Of a DNA stretch of 64,000 nt, positions 11,681 through 23,199 are shown in pieces (the first letter of the stretch is position 1; every line of letters begins with the position of its first letter). The stretch comes from Saccharina japonica. Lineage: Eukaryota > Sar > Phaeophyceae > Laminariales > Laminariaceae. The stretch is taken from contig MEHQ01001647.1 in assembly GCA_008828725.1 (NCBI GenBank), positions 55,831 to 119,830 on the forward strand, given 5' to 3'. Made by a program: the position numbers and the translations under genes. Below the pieces are notes generated by a model that was not told the DNA's origin, made no database searches, and worked only from the letters and a program-made list of their open reading frames with translations.

Positions 11681-13014
11681 TAGCGTCCAAGTCTGTTGAT
11701 AGACCTGGAGTTGCCTCTCATCGACAAAACGCAGAAGTCATTTTGTAAACAGCCAGACTTGGTAACGCCTTCACGTCAAACCGGCATGGTATGCTGCAAG
11801 GCAGCAAACTTGAGAAGCGTGGGAGCCTTAAACAATACGAGCTACTACTGTAGGTTTTCATTTCTTGGCATTTACGTTACTTTGTGAGGGAAGTGGTTTG
11901 TATTTATAGGTTTTTATTCTGTCTACCAAACGGGTACGTATGGTACAAACTCACAAACACTTAAAGGTATGCCTTTGGTTGTGCCCGACAAACACCCGTG
12001 GTTTACGGTTTTGTATACACGCCCTACTATTGCTACTTTTGGGCTCGGGGCGCGGGGTCCATTGCACGGCTGATGGCATTGCGTTCTTCTCCAGGATATC
12101 GATTTAATGTCATGACATCTCGAGCACTCCGTGCGTGTACATCTGTACCGGCTCTCTCGTTTGTTAAAGTGTACGTAGCTCTAATGTATTTTGTATTCAA
12201 TTAAGTGGGCGAATTGGATGTTTATCATGGTATTGTATGTTCGTCACCTTTCTTCTGTTGGGTGTGACTCGTTGGTCAGGCATAAACCATGAGTAGCGTA
12301 CGTAACACGAGGACACCTACGGCCGTTATTATACGGACCTGCATATGACACTCCATGCGTGACTACTGGTATATATTGCTACGCTGCCCTTAAAACGCTG
12401 TTTCATTTGGATTTGGACTTGTAAGTACCATGAAGACACCCATAATGCTGGTGCTATCGCACGGGATTGAAAAATGTTGTGCCCATGGTATGCTTCTTGG
12501 AGTTATCTACTCTAGTGCATCATTTTTCAACGGCGTAGTCGTTTCTCTTGCTACCACATTTTCATCAAAGGGGCGTGTTGAGTCATGATCGTAAAGTTCC
12601 ATGTGTTTCTGGTAGATGTGCAGCCACTTCGCCCAAGTACACCCAGTAGCGTATCTGTGATACCGGATACATACAATATGCGGCGATAATCAGAGAGTTA
12701 TTGCTCAAAGCTTGGTCTACCCAGGCGACGTGCATATAGCCCACAGCGCAGTTAGCTTGCTACAATGACTAGCATAACATTATACGGACTCCCGGCCAGT
12801 TCAACGTTTTGCAGAGAATATCTTCCCGTAGGATTCTCCAGTTGGACAGGCAATCGTCACAACTGTCCTTATCACTCCTCCTTTTGCCTCTTATTAATTT
12901 CTTTCTTCTCTCATTATCCACGCTGGCTCTTTAATTTCTTGACAACAGGGCCACTTAGGTGCCTTTTCAAACACTCAATATCACTGATTATATTAAACAA
13001 GTGATCGACACGAC
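11681..13014. other. Spacer, nothing recognised
   Basis: No frame with a family match, no convincing splice chain and no repeat partner was found. The 3' untranslated region of the minus-strand gene ending at 13015 may extend into this stretch. Confidence 0.4.
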
Positions 13015-13950
13015 TTATTCAGCTCTTATGTTTAACCGCTCTTTGCCAAATATGGTATAGTGTTCAATCATAGGTTGACGTCCTTGTTGGCACACGAAAA
13101 TAGTATCGCTAACGGTTTTAGCATTTGCGGAGGATTGGCCATACACGACCTGCGATCCAAATAGGGCGTTCCGAGCTGAACTACTCTGTAGCCATTTCGC
13201 ACGCTGAATTTTGCAGTCTCAAAACCCTCATCGAAACGTCCAAGCATCTACACTTTCTCACACTCACCAACAGTATAAGCCAGCCGAGGAGCATATCAGA
13301 TAACTTGGGATCGTGTTTGTCCTTATCCGCCTTCTCCCCGCACGCCCAGAGGTAGATGGAATCGGCAAGATGGGTTTGAAGACACACTAACTCCCATCCC
13401 GCGTCCACCTGTCCAGATTCTTGGCCTGCTCGGCGGGTATCAAACGCATATCCCTTGACGGTTAGATTGGCATTAATACATGTTGGGCAGCTGTTCCAAG
13501 GGGACGCACCACACGTGAAGCAACAATGGCCTAAACAGTGATAAGCAGTGATACCAGTAGCGTAACTCGGCCTCGCTTTAAACGAAAAATATAAGCAAGT
13601 CAGATGCAGGCCGCGACGAGGGCTGTATAGGGTAATGTTGCTGAAATCTACCGGGTTTTCAGTACGCTGCTTGTACTCGTCTTGAAGGGATCGAGAATTA
13701 TATTTGACATGGATGTCTACCATGCATTGCAAATATACTTCGCAACAACCGCCGACGAATGTTTCCCGGGCAACAAAATGATCGCTGAGAGGTACCCATG
13801 ATATAGATATATTGTAAAACTTTATCAGGCTGGTAACGCAAACGTACAATTTGACACAATCTTAACACCACCCGCTCACGTCGAAGGCGTTTCTCCCATA
13901 TTTTGACCCCACGGGCTAGGCGTGTAACGAACTGTAGTAGGTACACTCAT
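13015..13950 (-). CDS. Complete three-exon gene of unknown function
   Basis: The model is exon 1 13950-13880 (ATG), exon 2 13784-13268 and exon 3 13203-13015 (TAA). The introns are 95 nt (C|GTGAGC to CTCTCAG) and 64 nt (G|GTGAGT to ATTCAG). The phases agree at both joins (2 and 0), and the coding length of 777 nt divides by three, giving 258 residues. The N-terminus is short and polar. The middle holds a cysteine cluster, CLGHCCFTCGASPWNSCPTC, with CxxC pairs that could bind zinc or form disulphides. A hydrophobic stretch, MLLGWLILL, sits at the end of exon 2. I know no family with this pattern. The ATG lies only a few bases from the probable start of the plus-strand coding region to the right, so the two genes may be divergent and share a promoter. 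Confidence 0.6.
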
Positions 13951-13952
13951 CA

Positions 13953-14704
13953 ATGGGACCGCAGAGTAAATTTGTATTTCATCCGCTGATAAACGCTACA
14001 AGGTAGAAATACTTTCAATTGGAACGCTCTCCTACCATCAAAATGTTGTATACCGCACGACCCAAACAAGTATACTGTATGAGGATGCTCCCACCTTGCG
14101 GCTGGTCACCCGCAATAATACCGTCCTCCATCGTGCGCCGGAATTAAGGCTAGGCGCTATTTGCTCTTCTGAAGCAGGGCACTGCAGAAGACGGAGGATA
14201 AAACAAAGGGTCGAGAAGGCGAGGGGGTGAGAGTTTTTACGACTAGAGGACCTAAGGAAATCTATATCGCTGCTTTCCTTGGTGATATCGGGTCTAACGT
14301 GTGTGTCCAGTTCGGCGTAGACTGTTGGGAGGTGTCCATGTCGTACCAACCAAAAGTAGAGTTCGTTCAAGCGGAACTGGTTCGGGAACATGGTCTTCAA
14401 TATTTACGAAGTATGTCTTCTTTCGATCGTTGCTGCATTGTTTTAACTTCACACGTAAGCAATACCGGTGTACGGGAGATGGTCAATAATCCCTGAATCC
14501 CCATCCTTCAGTATTCTTGTTTTACATACGCTCCAAATATGGACTCCCATAACATCTGGTTCCATCGGTAAGGACTGATGAATTCCTTGGTTTCGACTAC
14601 GTACAGTACTCCAAAACATATCTCTGTCCAGTTTTGAGGCACTTTCAACATGCACCAAGTACCGGATATTCTTGCTGGTCCCTCGGGCTCTGTACAGAAG
14701 ATGA
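13953..14704 (+). CDS. Partly resolved multi-exon gene, function unknown
   Basis: Three 3' exons join in phase: 14188-14454 (after acceptor CACTGCAG), 14512-14567 and 14632-14704 (stop TGA). The introns are 57 nt (GTAAGC to CTTCAG) and 64 nt (GTAAGG to TGTCCAG). The first resolved exon encodes a balanced, globular-looking stretch with LGDIGSNVCVQFGVDCWEV. The last contains YRIFLLVPRAL. Upstream, about 13996-14230 is open in another frame and also looks coding (NVVYRTTQTSILYEDAPTLR), but I found no consensus intron to join it, and the ATG at 13953 is only a candidate start. The frame after 14704 (to 14958) may be a further exon. No family was recognised. Confidence 0.4.
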
Positions 14705-14959
14705 TCCTGATGGAGTCCCGCGACAAGTTATTTGTCCGATGCGTTCAAAGGAGCGTCAATATTGTTTTCGACGTGCACGAGATTGTAGAGGAGCCCATGG
14801 TTAAAAAAGTGCCAGAGCGCAGGCGGGACAGTGCGTTCCAAACGGGAGAGAAAGGTGCCTCAGGTCAGTCGGTTATGGGAGAGATGACAAATACAAACAA
14901 AAGCTTAAACGACAAGCGCCACCATCCCTCAGTACATATTAGGGAAGCTGGTAGATAGG

Positions 14960-16560
14960 ATATGTTATGTACGTCGAATCTTTGGTCCACGTTCCCGAGA
15001 CGATACCTCAGGGAAGAACGGAAAAACCCCACCAAGGTCAGGAGCCGGGGGGTGCCGTAACAATATGCAAAACACTAATCAGGACCTTATTCCACAAAAT
15101 GCTTGAGCGTGATTCGTGTCGACCCGTCGAAGGTAATCCAAGCATTGTCGGCCACGTCTGCGGGACAGTGCCTTCAGGGCATGAATGCTTATGTCGCGGC
15201 TAGGTGCCCCTAATGTGATGCGGCGAACGCAAGCATGCAACACGCGCAAATTTGACGTCGATCGGGCGCGCAAGCCAACCAGCACCAGCCCGTAGTACAC
15301 GAGCCCTCCTGCAAGTTTATGTTTTTTGTCGATCTGCCGCATGGAGGAAGCGGGGATATCATCAATACCGTAAACGACTACTGGATAAGGGGTGTGATCG
15401 GGAGAGAGCGGAGGCCTCCGAGATGCTACGCCATCATGGTATCGCGACCAGGCGATACTCCTAGAGCCGACGCACGCAGACCGACAAGCAGTGGGCCACG
15501 TGAGTGGAGGTAGCGCTGACCGAGACAGTGCTTTCAAATCTGACGCACGCGCGCGCAAACACTGCGGTCGGCCGGGGCATATGTCCTCTGACGAGCACCA
15601 ATCTTCAATTCCCACCCTCTCGGTGGAAAGGCTTGGCCGTCTCGGGAAGGAAACCCGCGACCTGAATGGACCTGGGGGCGGCAAGCATCGTCGGTCGGAC
15701 GGGTCGCCCTGGTCGGAGAAAGGCGTGCGGAAATAACGGTTTTCCATGTGTTCTCCGTGACCACCCGCGTCGCAACTCCACGCCGAGTGCACTGATACAA
15801 ACTGGCGCGGAGGGACCTCCAGACTGATACAAGAGGAAGAACGAAGAAACCGGAGCAGCTGCTGCCAATGACGTGAGGGTGGTACGTTGACCACGAGTAG
15901 CGTAAACGAGATTTTCCATGGGATGAAGGAGCAAGTTGGAGCCTTGCGGAAGGGGCAGCGAAATGTTTAGTGGTTCATAGTGACAGAAGGCGATACTTGT
16001 ACTGTGATACCAGGAGATATGGGGTGTTTTTAATGCGAGACCAACCACAATAACCCCGAAAATAAGATGCGATCCTCGCTGGGATATTGGTTCAATGTAT
16101 CCAACAACCGTGAAATGAGATAAATCGCCTGAGTTGCGGAAACATATATGAAGTACAAGGGTAGCTTCGCCGCGTCGGGATAACGCCCGGCTGCGGCTTC
16201 AGGCCATGCCCACAACGGCGAAGAGCAGAGGTAGACCAATAGGCAGGCTTAAGGCAAACGAAAGCCACTGTACTGCCAAGGGATATACCGTAGTACAGGA
16301 CACCTACGAGTAATGAGAAACACTCATTCTGACCCATGCTGGGTTTCCTATCTATTTGTGAGGAGAGAGTGCGTTTTACACTAAATTCAACGTAACGGCT
16401 GCTTTTTTTTTGTTTTACTAGTGAATTAAATGTCTCACGTATTTGGTGCTGCTTCTGGTACGCCCGAACGCCCGCACGTGTATATCAAAAGTGGTCTATT
16501 AGAACCCGTACATGTATCAGCGGTGAGTAGTCCCTACAAATCCACGTTCTCCAACATAAA
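14960..16560 (-). other. Possible remnants of a minus-strand membrane protein gene
   Basis: On the minus strand, 16337-15900 shows hydrophobic stretches in three different frames, for example LPIGLPLLFAVVGMA, LYFIYVSATQAIYLI and SHLIFGVIVVGLAL. They are joined neither by a continuous frame nor by convincing introns. This could be a broken gene or one with very short introns. 15080-15890 is open on the minus strand for 271 codons but has no features I trust. Confidence 0.22.
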
Positions 16561-16764
16561 ACAGAATAATGGATGTTGCGTGTAGAAAGCGGGGTAACTA
16601 TATATTCAATACTCGCACAAGTATACGTACTCGTATACCGGTATATAATTCGAAACCTCGTTTTTCGAACGAATACAGCCGGCTCTCGACCATCACCATA
16701 TTATTATTGGTTAAAGTTCGGTGCACGCTAGAACTTAAAACGTTCCAGCGTTCACCGCCTGCAT

Positions 16765-17410
16765 ATTCACGATACGAGCGCCTGCGAGGCCCTGCCAGGT
16801 GCCGAGCAGATCGGTGGGCAGGATGGCGAACGAATCGACCTAAAATGTTCACCGCCTCGTGAGAAAATGTTACGACATGATCCTGAGGAACCCATGCAGT
16901 AATTCGTTTGTGGATCGCACAGTCCAAATATTGTATGATTTTATACGAACAGAAACAACGGTCACCAATACCATACTTCTGTACCACGCACGTATGGACA
17001 GATGATCCACGGAATATCGAATATGGGATACTGTGTTACTTCTGTGGTACTAGCATTGGTACGTACGTACGCACGTGCGTATTAGAAGTAAAGGCGGTCT
17101 ATAGATATCCGGGTTCGCCGTCGACACAAAACAAAAAAAGGAATATTTGACTATTATTTTTGTTGCTAGTAAAGACAAAAAACACCTGTATATGCTCTCC
17201 ATCACCCCACTCTTGGTGAACGTTGCAGCGTCTACTGCACGCATGCGCCCCCCAAGCGAACGCGAGGCCCAGGTCGGTACAAACCAGGCCGGCGGGCACG
17301 TTAACCGGTAAATTGCCCGAAGTCGCTCACCGCCTCGCGAGAAAAGGTAACTACCCGCTCCTGAGGGGCGCATGCGGAAAATATTTTTGTGGATCTCGAA
17401 AAGCCACAAA
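16765..17410. repeat. Diverged direct repeat pair of about 150 bp
   Basis: 16765-16930 and 17255-17410 share, in the same order, CGAGGCCC, a GGYGGGCA block, TCACCGCCTCG, GAGAAAA, CTGAGG and TTTGTGGATC. About 325 bp separates them. A plus-strand ORF of 71 codons (17372-17587) overlaps the second copy and looks weakly coding (GELVKKRQATLEQKYPGEP), but I cannot place it. Confidence 0.45.
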
Positions 17411-17599
17411 CCGGGAATCATCCCGCACGGGACGGTCAGAAAATACATGACGCGATATTCGTATGGCGAGCTTGTGAAGAAGAGACAAGCAACCCTCGAA
17501 CAAAAATACCCTGGTGAGCCACTTGATGGGCTCGGCCGAGACCAGCCTTGGCGGAGTAGGCAGAAAAGGGGTCGGCGAGCACGATGAGGGAGTTGCGGG

Positions 17600-18486
17600 T
17601 CGCCAAGTGGACCTCATAGCGAGGTGTCGCGAACAAGGCTCAAGTTAATGTGCAAGAAACGCCGTGAAGCTCTCTCCGAACAGCAGCTGCAATTTCAAAC
17701 GTGTATTTTGTAACTCATACCATATACCTGGTACCAAGTAAGAAACACATGTGGTTGAGGAACATCAAATTTCACTGAGTAGAGCTCGCGGCCGGAAGCA
17801 CTTATGAGTAGAGGACCATAATATATATGTACGCGTTACAAGGCTTGTCGTACCAGCAAACGGCAACCTTGTTCTGTCAGGCAATACCCTGCCTCCCTCT
17901 TGAGCACATAATTTATAAAAATCATTTTTTTCTTTACTGTATTTCATGTTTCCTTCTTTTGCGTTCTTCGTGCTCGTATATACGTGAACTTTTTAATGGG
18001 TGAAATTAGCATAGAAATGTTGCCGGTATTAGCTGGTTTGCATAGGATAAGGGATGGTACCCCTCAGCCCGTTTGTATCGTTCCCTCTTGCGTACTGTGG
18101 TACTGCGTTGCACGAATTCAAATGTTGTATTTGGGGTTGCATCTCGTCTTTATATCGCCCGTTTTTTGTGAGCAGCCTGCAGCAGTGTCCTGGTATGTGT
18201 GCAGAAACTGAGATATATCTGGTCCGAGCGAGTACACCATCCGTTCACACGCTCACCTGTTGACTTGTATATGTATGCATGATCTATATTGACTTGGTCC
18301 TTATGTGCGGGCCGAAAACGACACAGAAGTTGTGACTTCACTCTTGAAACGGCCTAATGCCTAAAAATCAATTTTCTGTAAAGGGGCCACCAACATGTAT
18401 TGCAGACCGTAATATTTTTTCAAAACCTCTTCTCGTCGAAATCCAGCACACACATTGACGGTGATGATATTAGTTCGTCCTATACA
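17600..18486. other. Spacer, nothing recognised
   Basis: AT-rich DNA without a recognised gene or repeat. Confidence 0.4.
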
Positions 18487-18567
18487 CGTAGAGCGATACT
18501 CGTACGCACGTGGTATAGAGCGATACTCGTACGCACGTATTATAGAGCGATACTCGCACGCACGTGG
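18487..18567 (+). repeat. 27-bp tandem repeat, three copies
   Basis: The unit contains AGAGCGATACTCGTACGCAC and occurs three times in a row with few differences. It ends about 30 bp before the first recognisable reverse transcriptase codons, so it abuts the broken 5' end of the LINE copy. Confidence 0.85.
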
Positions 18568-18599
18568 TATATACGTTGTATTTTCGATTAATACCTGGT

Positions 18600-19830
18600 A
18601 TTCTTCGCCGCGGCCAGTAGAGGTCGCTATCGTACGATTCAGCGAGGACGATGGTATCATGCAGAACTTGGTGTTCCTAAAGGAGGAGACGGGAGCGGGG
18701 ACGGAGACACCACTCGACCGCGTACGGAGGGCGGTGTGGGGGATGCTGTATGCCGATGACGCCGGCGTTGTATCCAGGTCCGCCGACGGACTGGCGAGGA
18801 TGATGACCAGTATCGTGCAGATGTTTGGGGAGTTTGGGCTGACGGTGTCGGAGACAAGACGGAGACTCTCCTGATGCGTGTTAAGGAGAAGCAGCCAGCA
18901 CCGCCCCCACCGCCGCTGATCATCGAAGCAGCGGGGCAGAAATACACCCAAACCCTCGAGTTCCGGTACCTGGGCGGCCTCGTCAACGAACATGGTGACC
19001 TCACCCGGGAGATCAACTTCAGGAGCAGAGCAGCGTCGGCGTGCGTCAGGAGGTATGGCCCGGAGCTCTTCGATAGGCCGGGAGTACCTTTTCGACTCAA
19101 GTTCCGCCTGCTTCAAGCGGAGGCGATGGAGGCACTGCTGTACGGTTGCATGACATGGGCCCCACGTCGCGACCACTACCTACTGCTGCGGACGATACAC
19201 CACCCGCTGCTGCTGCGAGTAATTGGGTACCATCGCAAGCAAGGCACCTACCGGCAACTGTCCTACGCCCAGGCCCTGAAGAGGGTCGGGTGCCAGAGCG
19301 TGGAAGCCACTGTCCGGCAGCGGCGCCTGCTGTTCGCGTGGGCCGTGGCAAGGCAGCCAGACGGGCAACTCCCGAAACGACTGATGTTCGGGGAGCTGGT
19401 GGGGGGGAAGGACCCGGGCGCGGGGTGCCCGGAGCGGAACTGGCAGACGTGCCTGAAGGACGACTTCAAAGCGTTCGGAGCTACGCACGGCTCTACGGAC
19501 GACCAGAGACATGTCTTCGGAGTCCCGAATTCAGTTTGGGCGGAAGCAGCGAAGGTGAAGGGAGGAAGGCAGTGGTACAAGGGAGTGCTGCAGGAAGCTG
19601 AGAGGTTTAGGACCTCCTGGCACAAGGACGAAGAGGAGGCTAGCCGAAAACGAGCGACCAAGCGAGAAAGAGAGCGCAGCAATAATAAAAGAGACGCCAA
19701 GAACCAACGGGACGGGAGGGGTGCGAAAGAAGGGCGAATCGGCGAGGGAAGAAAACAAGCGAGAAATAGCAGACCGAGTGGCGCGATATGTGCCGGATTG
19801 ACTCTCCTGGACTGTTTGTTTGTTTGTTTT
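18600..19830 (+). pseudogene. 5'-truncated LINE reverse transcriptase
   Basis: This is the C-terminal half of a non-LTR retrotransposon reverse transcriptase. In a first frame (to 18874) the catalytic motif reads MLYADDAGVVSRS, followed by the LARMM and EFGLTVSE segment. At about 18860 the coding sense moves to the next frame (18874-19947), which continues with FRYLGGLVNEHGDL, LKFRLLQAEAMEALLYGC and the typical post-RT helices up to about 19790. The palm N-terminal half and any endonuclease are missing, as expected from incomplete reverse transcription. Another frame change lies near 18610. After about 19790 the frame enters T-rich 3' sequence and is no longer protein-like. The LINE at 30540 is a relative. 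Confidence 0.8.
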
Positions 19831-20975
19831 TATGTTTGTTTCTATCCCCCTCCCCCCACCGCCGCACCATTGCACCACCCCCTCGGGATGACGTGTCTGT
19901 GCTGTCTCTGTGGTCTTGTTTTTTTGAGTGTTTGCTTGTACTTTTGACTTGTCTCTTTGTCGTTGCCTTTGTCTTTTTCCCTTCGTTGTTTTTGACCTTT
20001 TGCAGTTACACTGCTCGCAGGCCGGGGGTACATCAGTCGCACGGGACCATAGTTCCCTTCCCCTGTACCATGTCTGCGTTTATAATCGGGGTGGAGGACT
20101 CGATTTTGTTTGCCTGACCGGCGTGAACCCGGCACGGAACACCCCGGCATTATAGGGGCACAAGATAGAATCAGGGGGCGTATACCCCCGATTGGTGATG
20201 TTGACCTTTCCAGTTTTATTTTTACCTTCACATAGCGTGTAGAGGGGAGCGGAAGGCTCCAGACTATCTGTTTTTGACTGGCTTTGATCGCTTTGCGGAC
20301 CCTTCGGGTTCCACGTTTATTTCAGTATACCCTTTTTTGGGTAAGTTAGCCTGTGGCCACGGGAATCGACCGTGTCAAGTGTTGGATTAGTACGGACAGA
20401 TGGAGGTACTGGATAGAGAGACCGGCACGGTGTTTAATGTGAAGCAACAACAACAACAAATATATGTAAGACACACGACACAACATAACCTGCTGAGATA
20501 GTACCAACACCCGTTTCACTGAACAAGACTTCGGACTTCGGAGTCGACAACGTGGGCGACACGAAAGAGGGCGGCTATACCAATGTAGGTACAGGTAGGT
20601 ACCCCTTTTTAAGGGATCCCGAGATAAGGGGAAATGGTATATAAGGAACCTCAATTTGCCGACCACGATTCTTGCCCACGACCACTGAGCGCAAGGGGGC
20701 AGTACCAACACTGGTAAATGTGGTTAGTTTGTATAGAAGGGACCTCTGAGGGTGGTCACTTTATGAGCTCTGGACTCGTATCTCACCCGAATAACTTTTT
20801 GTTATAGGAAATTGAGTGCTACCCGACGAGCAATCCCATGGACTAACTACACCATCGATAATATCCCAACACAATAATGAAGTCAGACAGTATTGGGTCA
20901 AGGAGAGCCACGCCATTCAGAAAACGTTTCAACCCAAACCTGCTACCTTATTATATCACAACTATTAGTAACAAA
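19831..20975. other. LINE 3' region and spacer
   Basis: 19810-20000 is rich in TTTG and TTTTTG, as LINE 3' untranslated regions often are. The 3' end of the element could not be fixed, and no target duplication was seen. From about 20300 to 20975 I see no gene. Confidence 0.35.
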
Positions 20976-21381
20976 GGTGGGCACCGGGAGGCAACCCCCC
21001 CTCCCCGAAAACCGGATAACGCGGCGTTATTATCGAAACAAAAACCCGGATACACCCGTTTTTTTCAGTAGGTTTTACCCGGTTTGCGGAAAACCGGTTA
21101 AAACCGGATGGTAACGTGAAACGCCTCCAAATCATTGAATATAACGACTTGTTTAGGTCTTAAACGTGCTGTGTATATACATGTGGATTCCGAGCCACAC
21201 CCACAGCACACGGGGTGACGTGATTCCAAGGTGTAAAACATTGTTGTGAAGAAGACATTGCCGGCGCACAGGTACTATATACCTCCCCCCAAGACTATCC
21301 AGAACTGAACAGCGGTCAGCTGTTCGCATGTTGGCTTTCCAAAACCGGTTTAAACCGGGGTTGTTTTAACGGTGCCCACCT
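20976..21381. mobile_element. 406-bp hAT-like MITE
   Basis: The left end GGTGGGCACCG is matched by the inverted CGGTGCCCACC at the right end. The flanks GTAACAAA and GTAACCAC agree at 6 of 8 positions, as expected of an old 8-bp hAT target duplication. The interior is built of ACCGG, AAACCGG and CCGGTTT words. It has no coding capacity, so it would have depended on a transposase from elsewhere. Confidence 0.6.
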
Positions 21382-21594
21382 GTAACCACGACCCACCGCC
21401 CACAACGTAGAGAAAAATGAACATAAAAACATAGTGCGTCGTTTGTTAAAGAAAGCAACATGTCAATTGTATCACCCCCTTATTACTATCTAGTCTACGT
21501 CTGACGACGATTGACGTACAGCAATATACTGTAGTCTAAATACGGCTATATACGTATTGTACACTGTTATAGATAGACCTTGTTGTTGTGAGGT

Positions 21595-21725
21595 TCGGAA
21601 GCTTTCCTCGGCATATACATCTTCGTAGGTGACAGTCACTCTCAGCCTTTAGTTGCCGAAGGAGAAGTTCTTGGCTTCCTTTGCTTTCTTCTTCGCGATT
21701 ACTTGCTTCCTGTCTTCTTTTTCTA
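21595..21725. repeat. Second copy of the 150-300 dispersed repeat
   Basis: Shares the CACTCTCAGCCT, TTGCCGA and GAAGTT blocks with the stretch at 150-300. See that entry. Confidence 0.5.
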
Positions 21726-22520
21726 TGCCTTGCAGATCAGCATATTCTGAGGTGTTTCCTTGGCGCGGTCTAACCCCTAAACTATAATCAAGTCAGCATG
21801 TCAACACTAATTTCAAGACGACATTTACTACACTAATTTCAATATATTTTGTTTTCAGACTAAAATTACCTTTTTTCTTATAGTAAAAATAAGTGAAAAT
21901 ATAGTATACCGATATCGTACGTGAAATTTTGTATACCTTGGTATAACCCAAAACTTCTTTGCGTATCCTATTATATGTACTGGTGGTGGTTTTATTCGGT
22001 AGATAACCAGTAAAGAAACTGTCCCGTGCTACCGGTTTTTGTTAGCATATGGACGTTGAGATACATACGCATTTATTGTGATGTGCAGTCACTACACACT
22101 GATACGAGTATATGAGTATCTTAGTCTAGATATTCGGGTAATCACAATATGCGGGTAGATTTCGAGTTTGTCTTACTCGTAGTGCGCCGCATTGTGTTTC
22201 CAAATCATCTCCATCAGGAACGATGCTGAGAACGTTGCTATTAATAGAACGTTACTACAACGTTGTAGGGAACATTACCGGGAACAGTACCGACTACGGT
22301 AGAATGCACCTGTCCGTAGCATGGGCATTGTACCGAAATGATCAAGTGCAGGCACCGCTCGCCTCGATCACTCTACTCCTATTTCCTCTTCTCCTCTTCT
22401 CTTCTCTTCTTCGTTTTCCATTGACCTCCCTGAGGTCAATCTTCTTTCCACTATGGCCAAATAAGGGCCTTTTCAAACCATGACTTTATTGATTATCTTT
22501 CGAATTGCATTGTCATTATC
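21726..22520. other. Spacer, nothing recognised
   Basis: AT-rich sequence, ending in a CTTCTC-rich pyrimidine tract at about 22370-22420. No gene seen. Confidence 0.4.
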
Positions 22521-22944
22521 GTTTTCTGGGTTGTGGGAGAGAGAGAGTTCTCTTCTCGGCCAGACACACCTAGCGCAGCCTCCTGCAATCCCCTATGCAT
22601 CTCGCCCATGCATTTACCGTCTCTCTCTCCCTAATACGATACCAGCCGGGTTCCTAACTATTACCGCCTGCAGTCGTCTCGGATGACCAAGCCTCCGAAT
22701 GGTACCGTAGCATTCGACTCCTCCTTCATTCTCGTTTTCTGGGTTGTGGGAGAGAGAGTTCTCTTCTCGGCCAGAAACACCTATCGCAGCCTCCTGCAAC
22801 CCCCTATGCATCTCGCCCATGCATCTACCGTCTCTCTCTCCCTAATACGATACCAGCCGGGTTCCTAACTATTACCGCCTACAGTCGTCTCGGATGACCA
22901 AGCCTCCGAATGGTACCGTACCATTCGACTCCTCCGATCTAACT
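22521..22944 (+). repeat. Tandem duplication of a 211-213 bp unit
   Basis: The unit begins GTTTTCTGGGTTGTGGGAGA and ends ATTCGACTCCTCC. Copy 1 is 22521-22733 and copy 2 is 22734-22944. The copies differ at only a handful of positions plus a 2-bp change in the GA run, so the duplication is recent compared with other repeats here. No gene or element ends were identified in the unit. Confidence 0.85.
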
Positions 22945-23199
22945 CAAGCATTCAACAAAAACAATAACAAAAAAACAAATACGGAACCCGGCTACTTCTA
23001 CCTCTCTCCTTGCCCCCCCCCCTCCCCCTTCGAAAGAAAAACGGGGGCGGGCGGGTGGGAAATAAAGGCTCAAGCGTCAGTCTTCGTTGGCTTGCCAACC
23101 GACTTCCGGATGTCTTCCTGCTTTTTCCGCAAGACATCCCTCTGACTCGCTGGTGGCCGGCGTCGGTGTGCCAACGCGTGTGCTCGCAACATACTACTA

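Noticed and set aside
14038..14400. Minus-strand ORF of 120 codons with an acceptor-like CTTCTGCAG inside
   Set aside because: The plus strand has phase-compatible exons with donors and acceptors here. The pyrimidine tract on the minus strand is the reverse of a purine-rich coding stretch.
15079..15894. Minus-strand ORF of 271 codons
   Set aside because: No domain, no hydrophobic pattern and no splice partner. Competing frames are equally open in this GC-richer stretch.
18361..19176. Minus-strand ORF of 271 codons
   Set aside because: It overlaps the LINE reverse transcriptase read on the plus strand, where catalytic motifs are visible.
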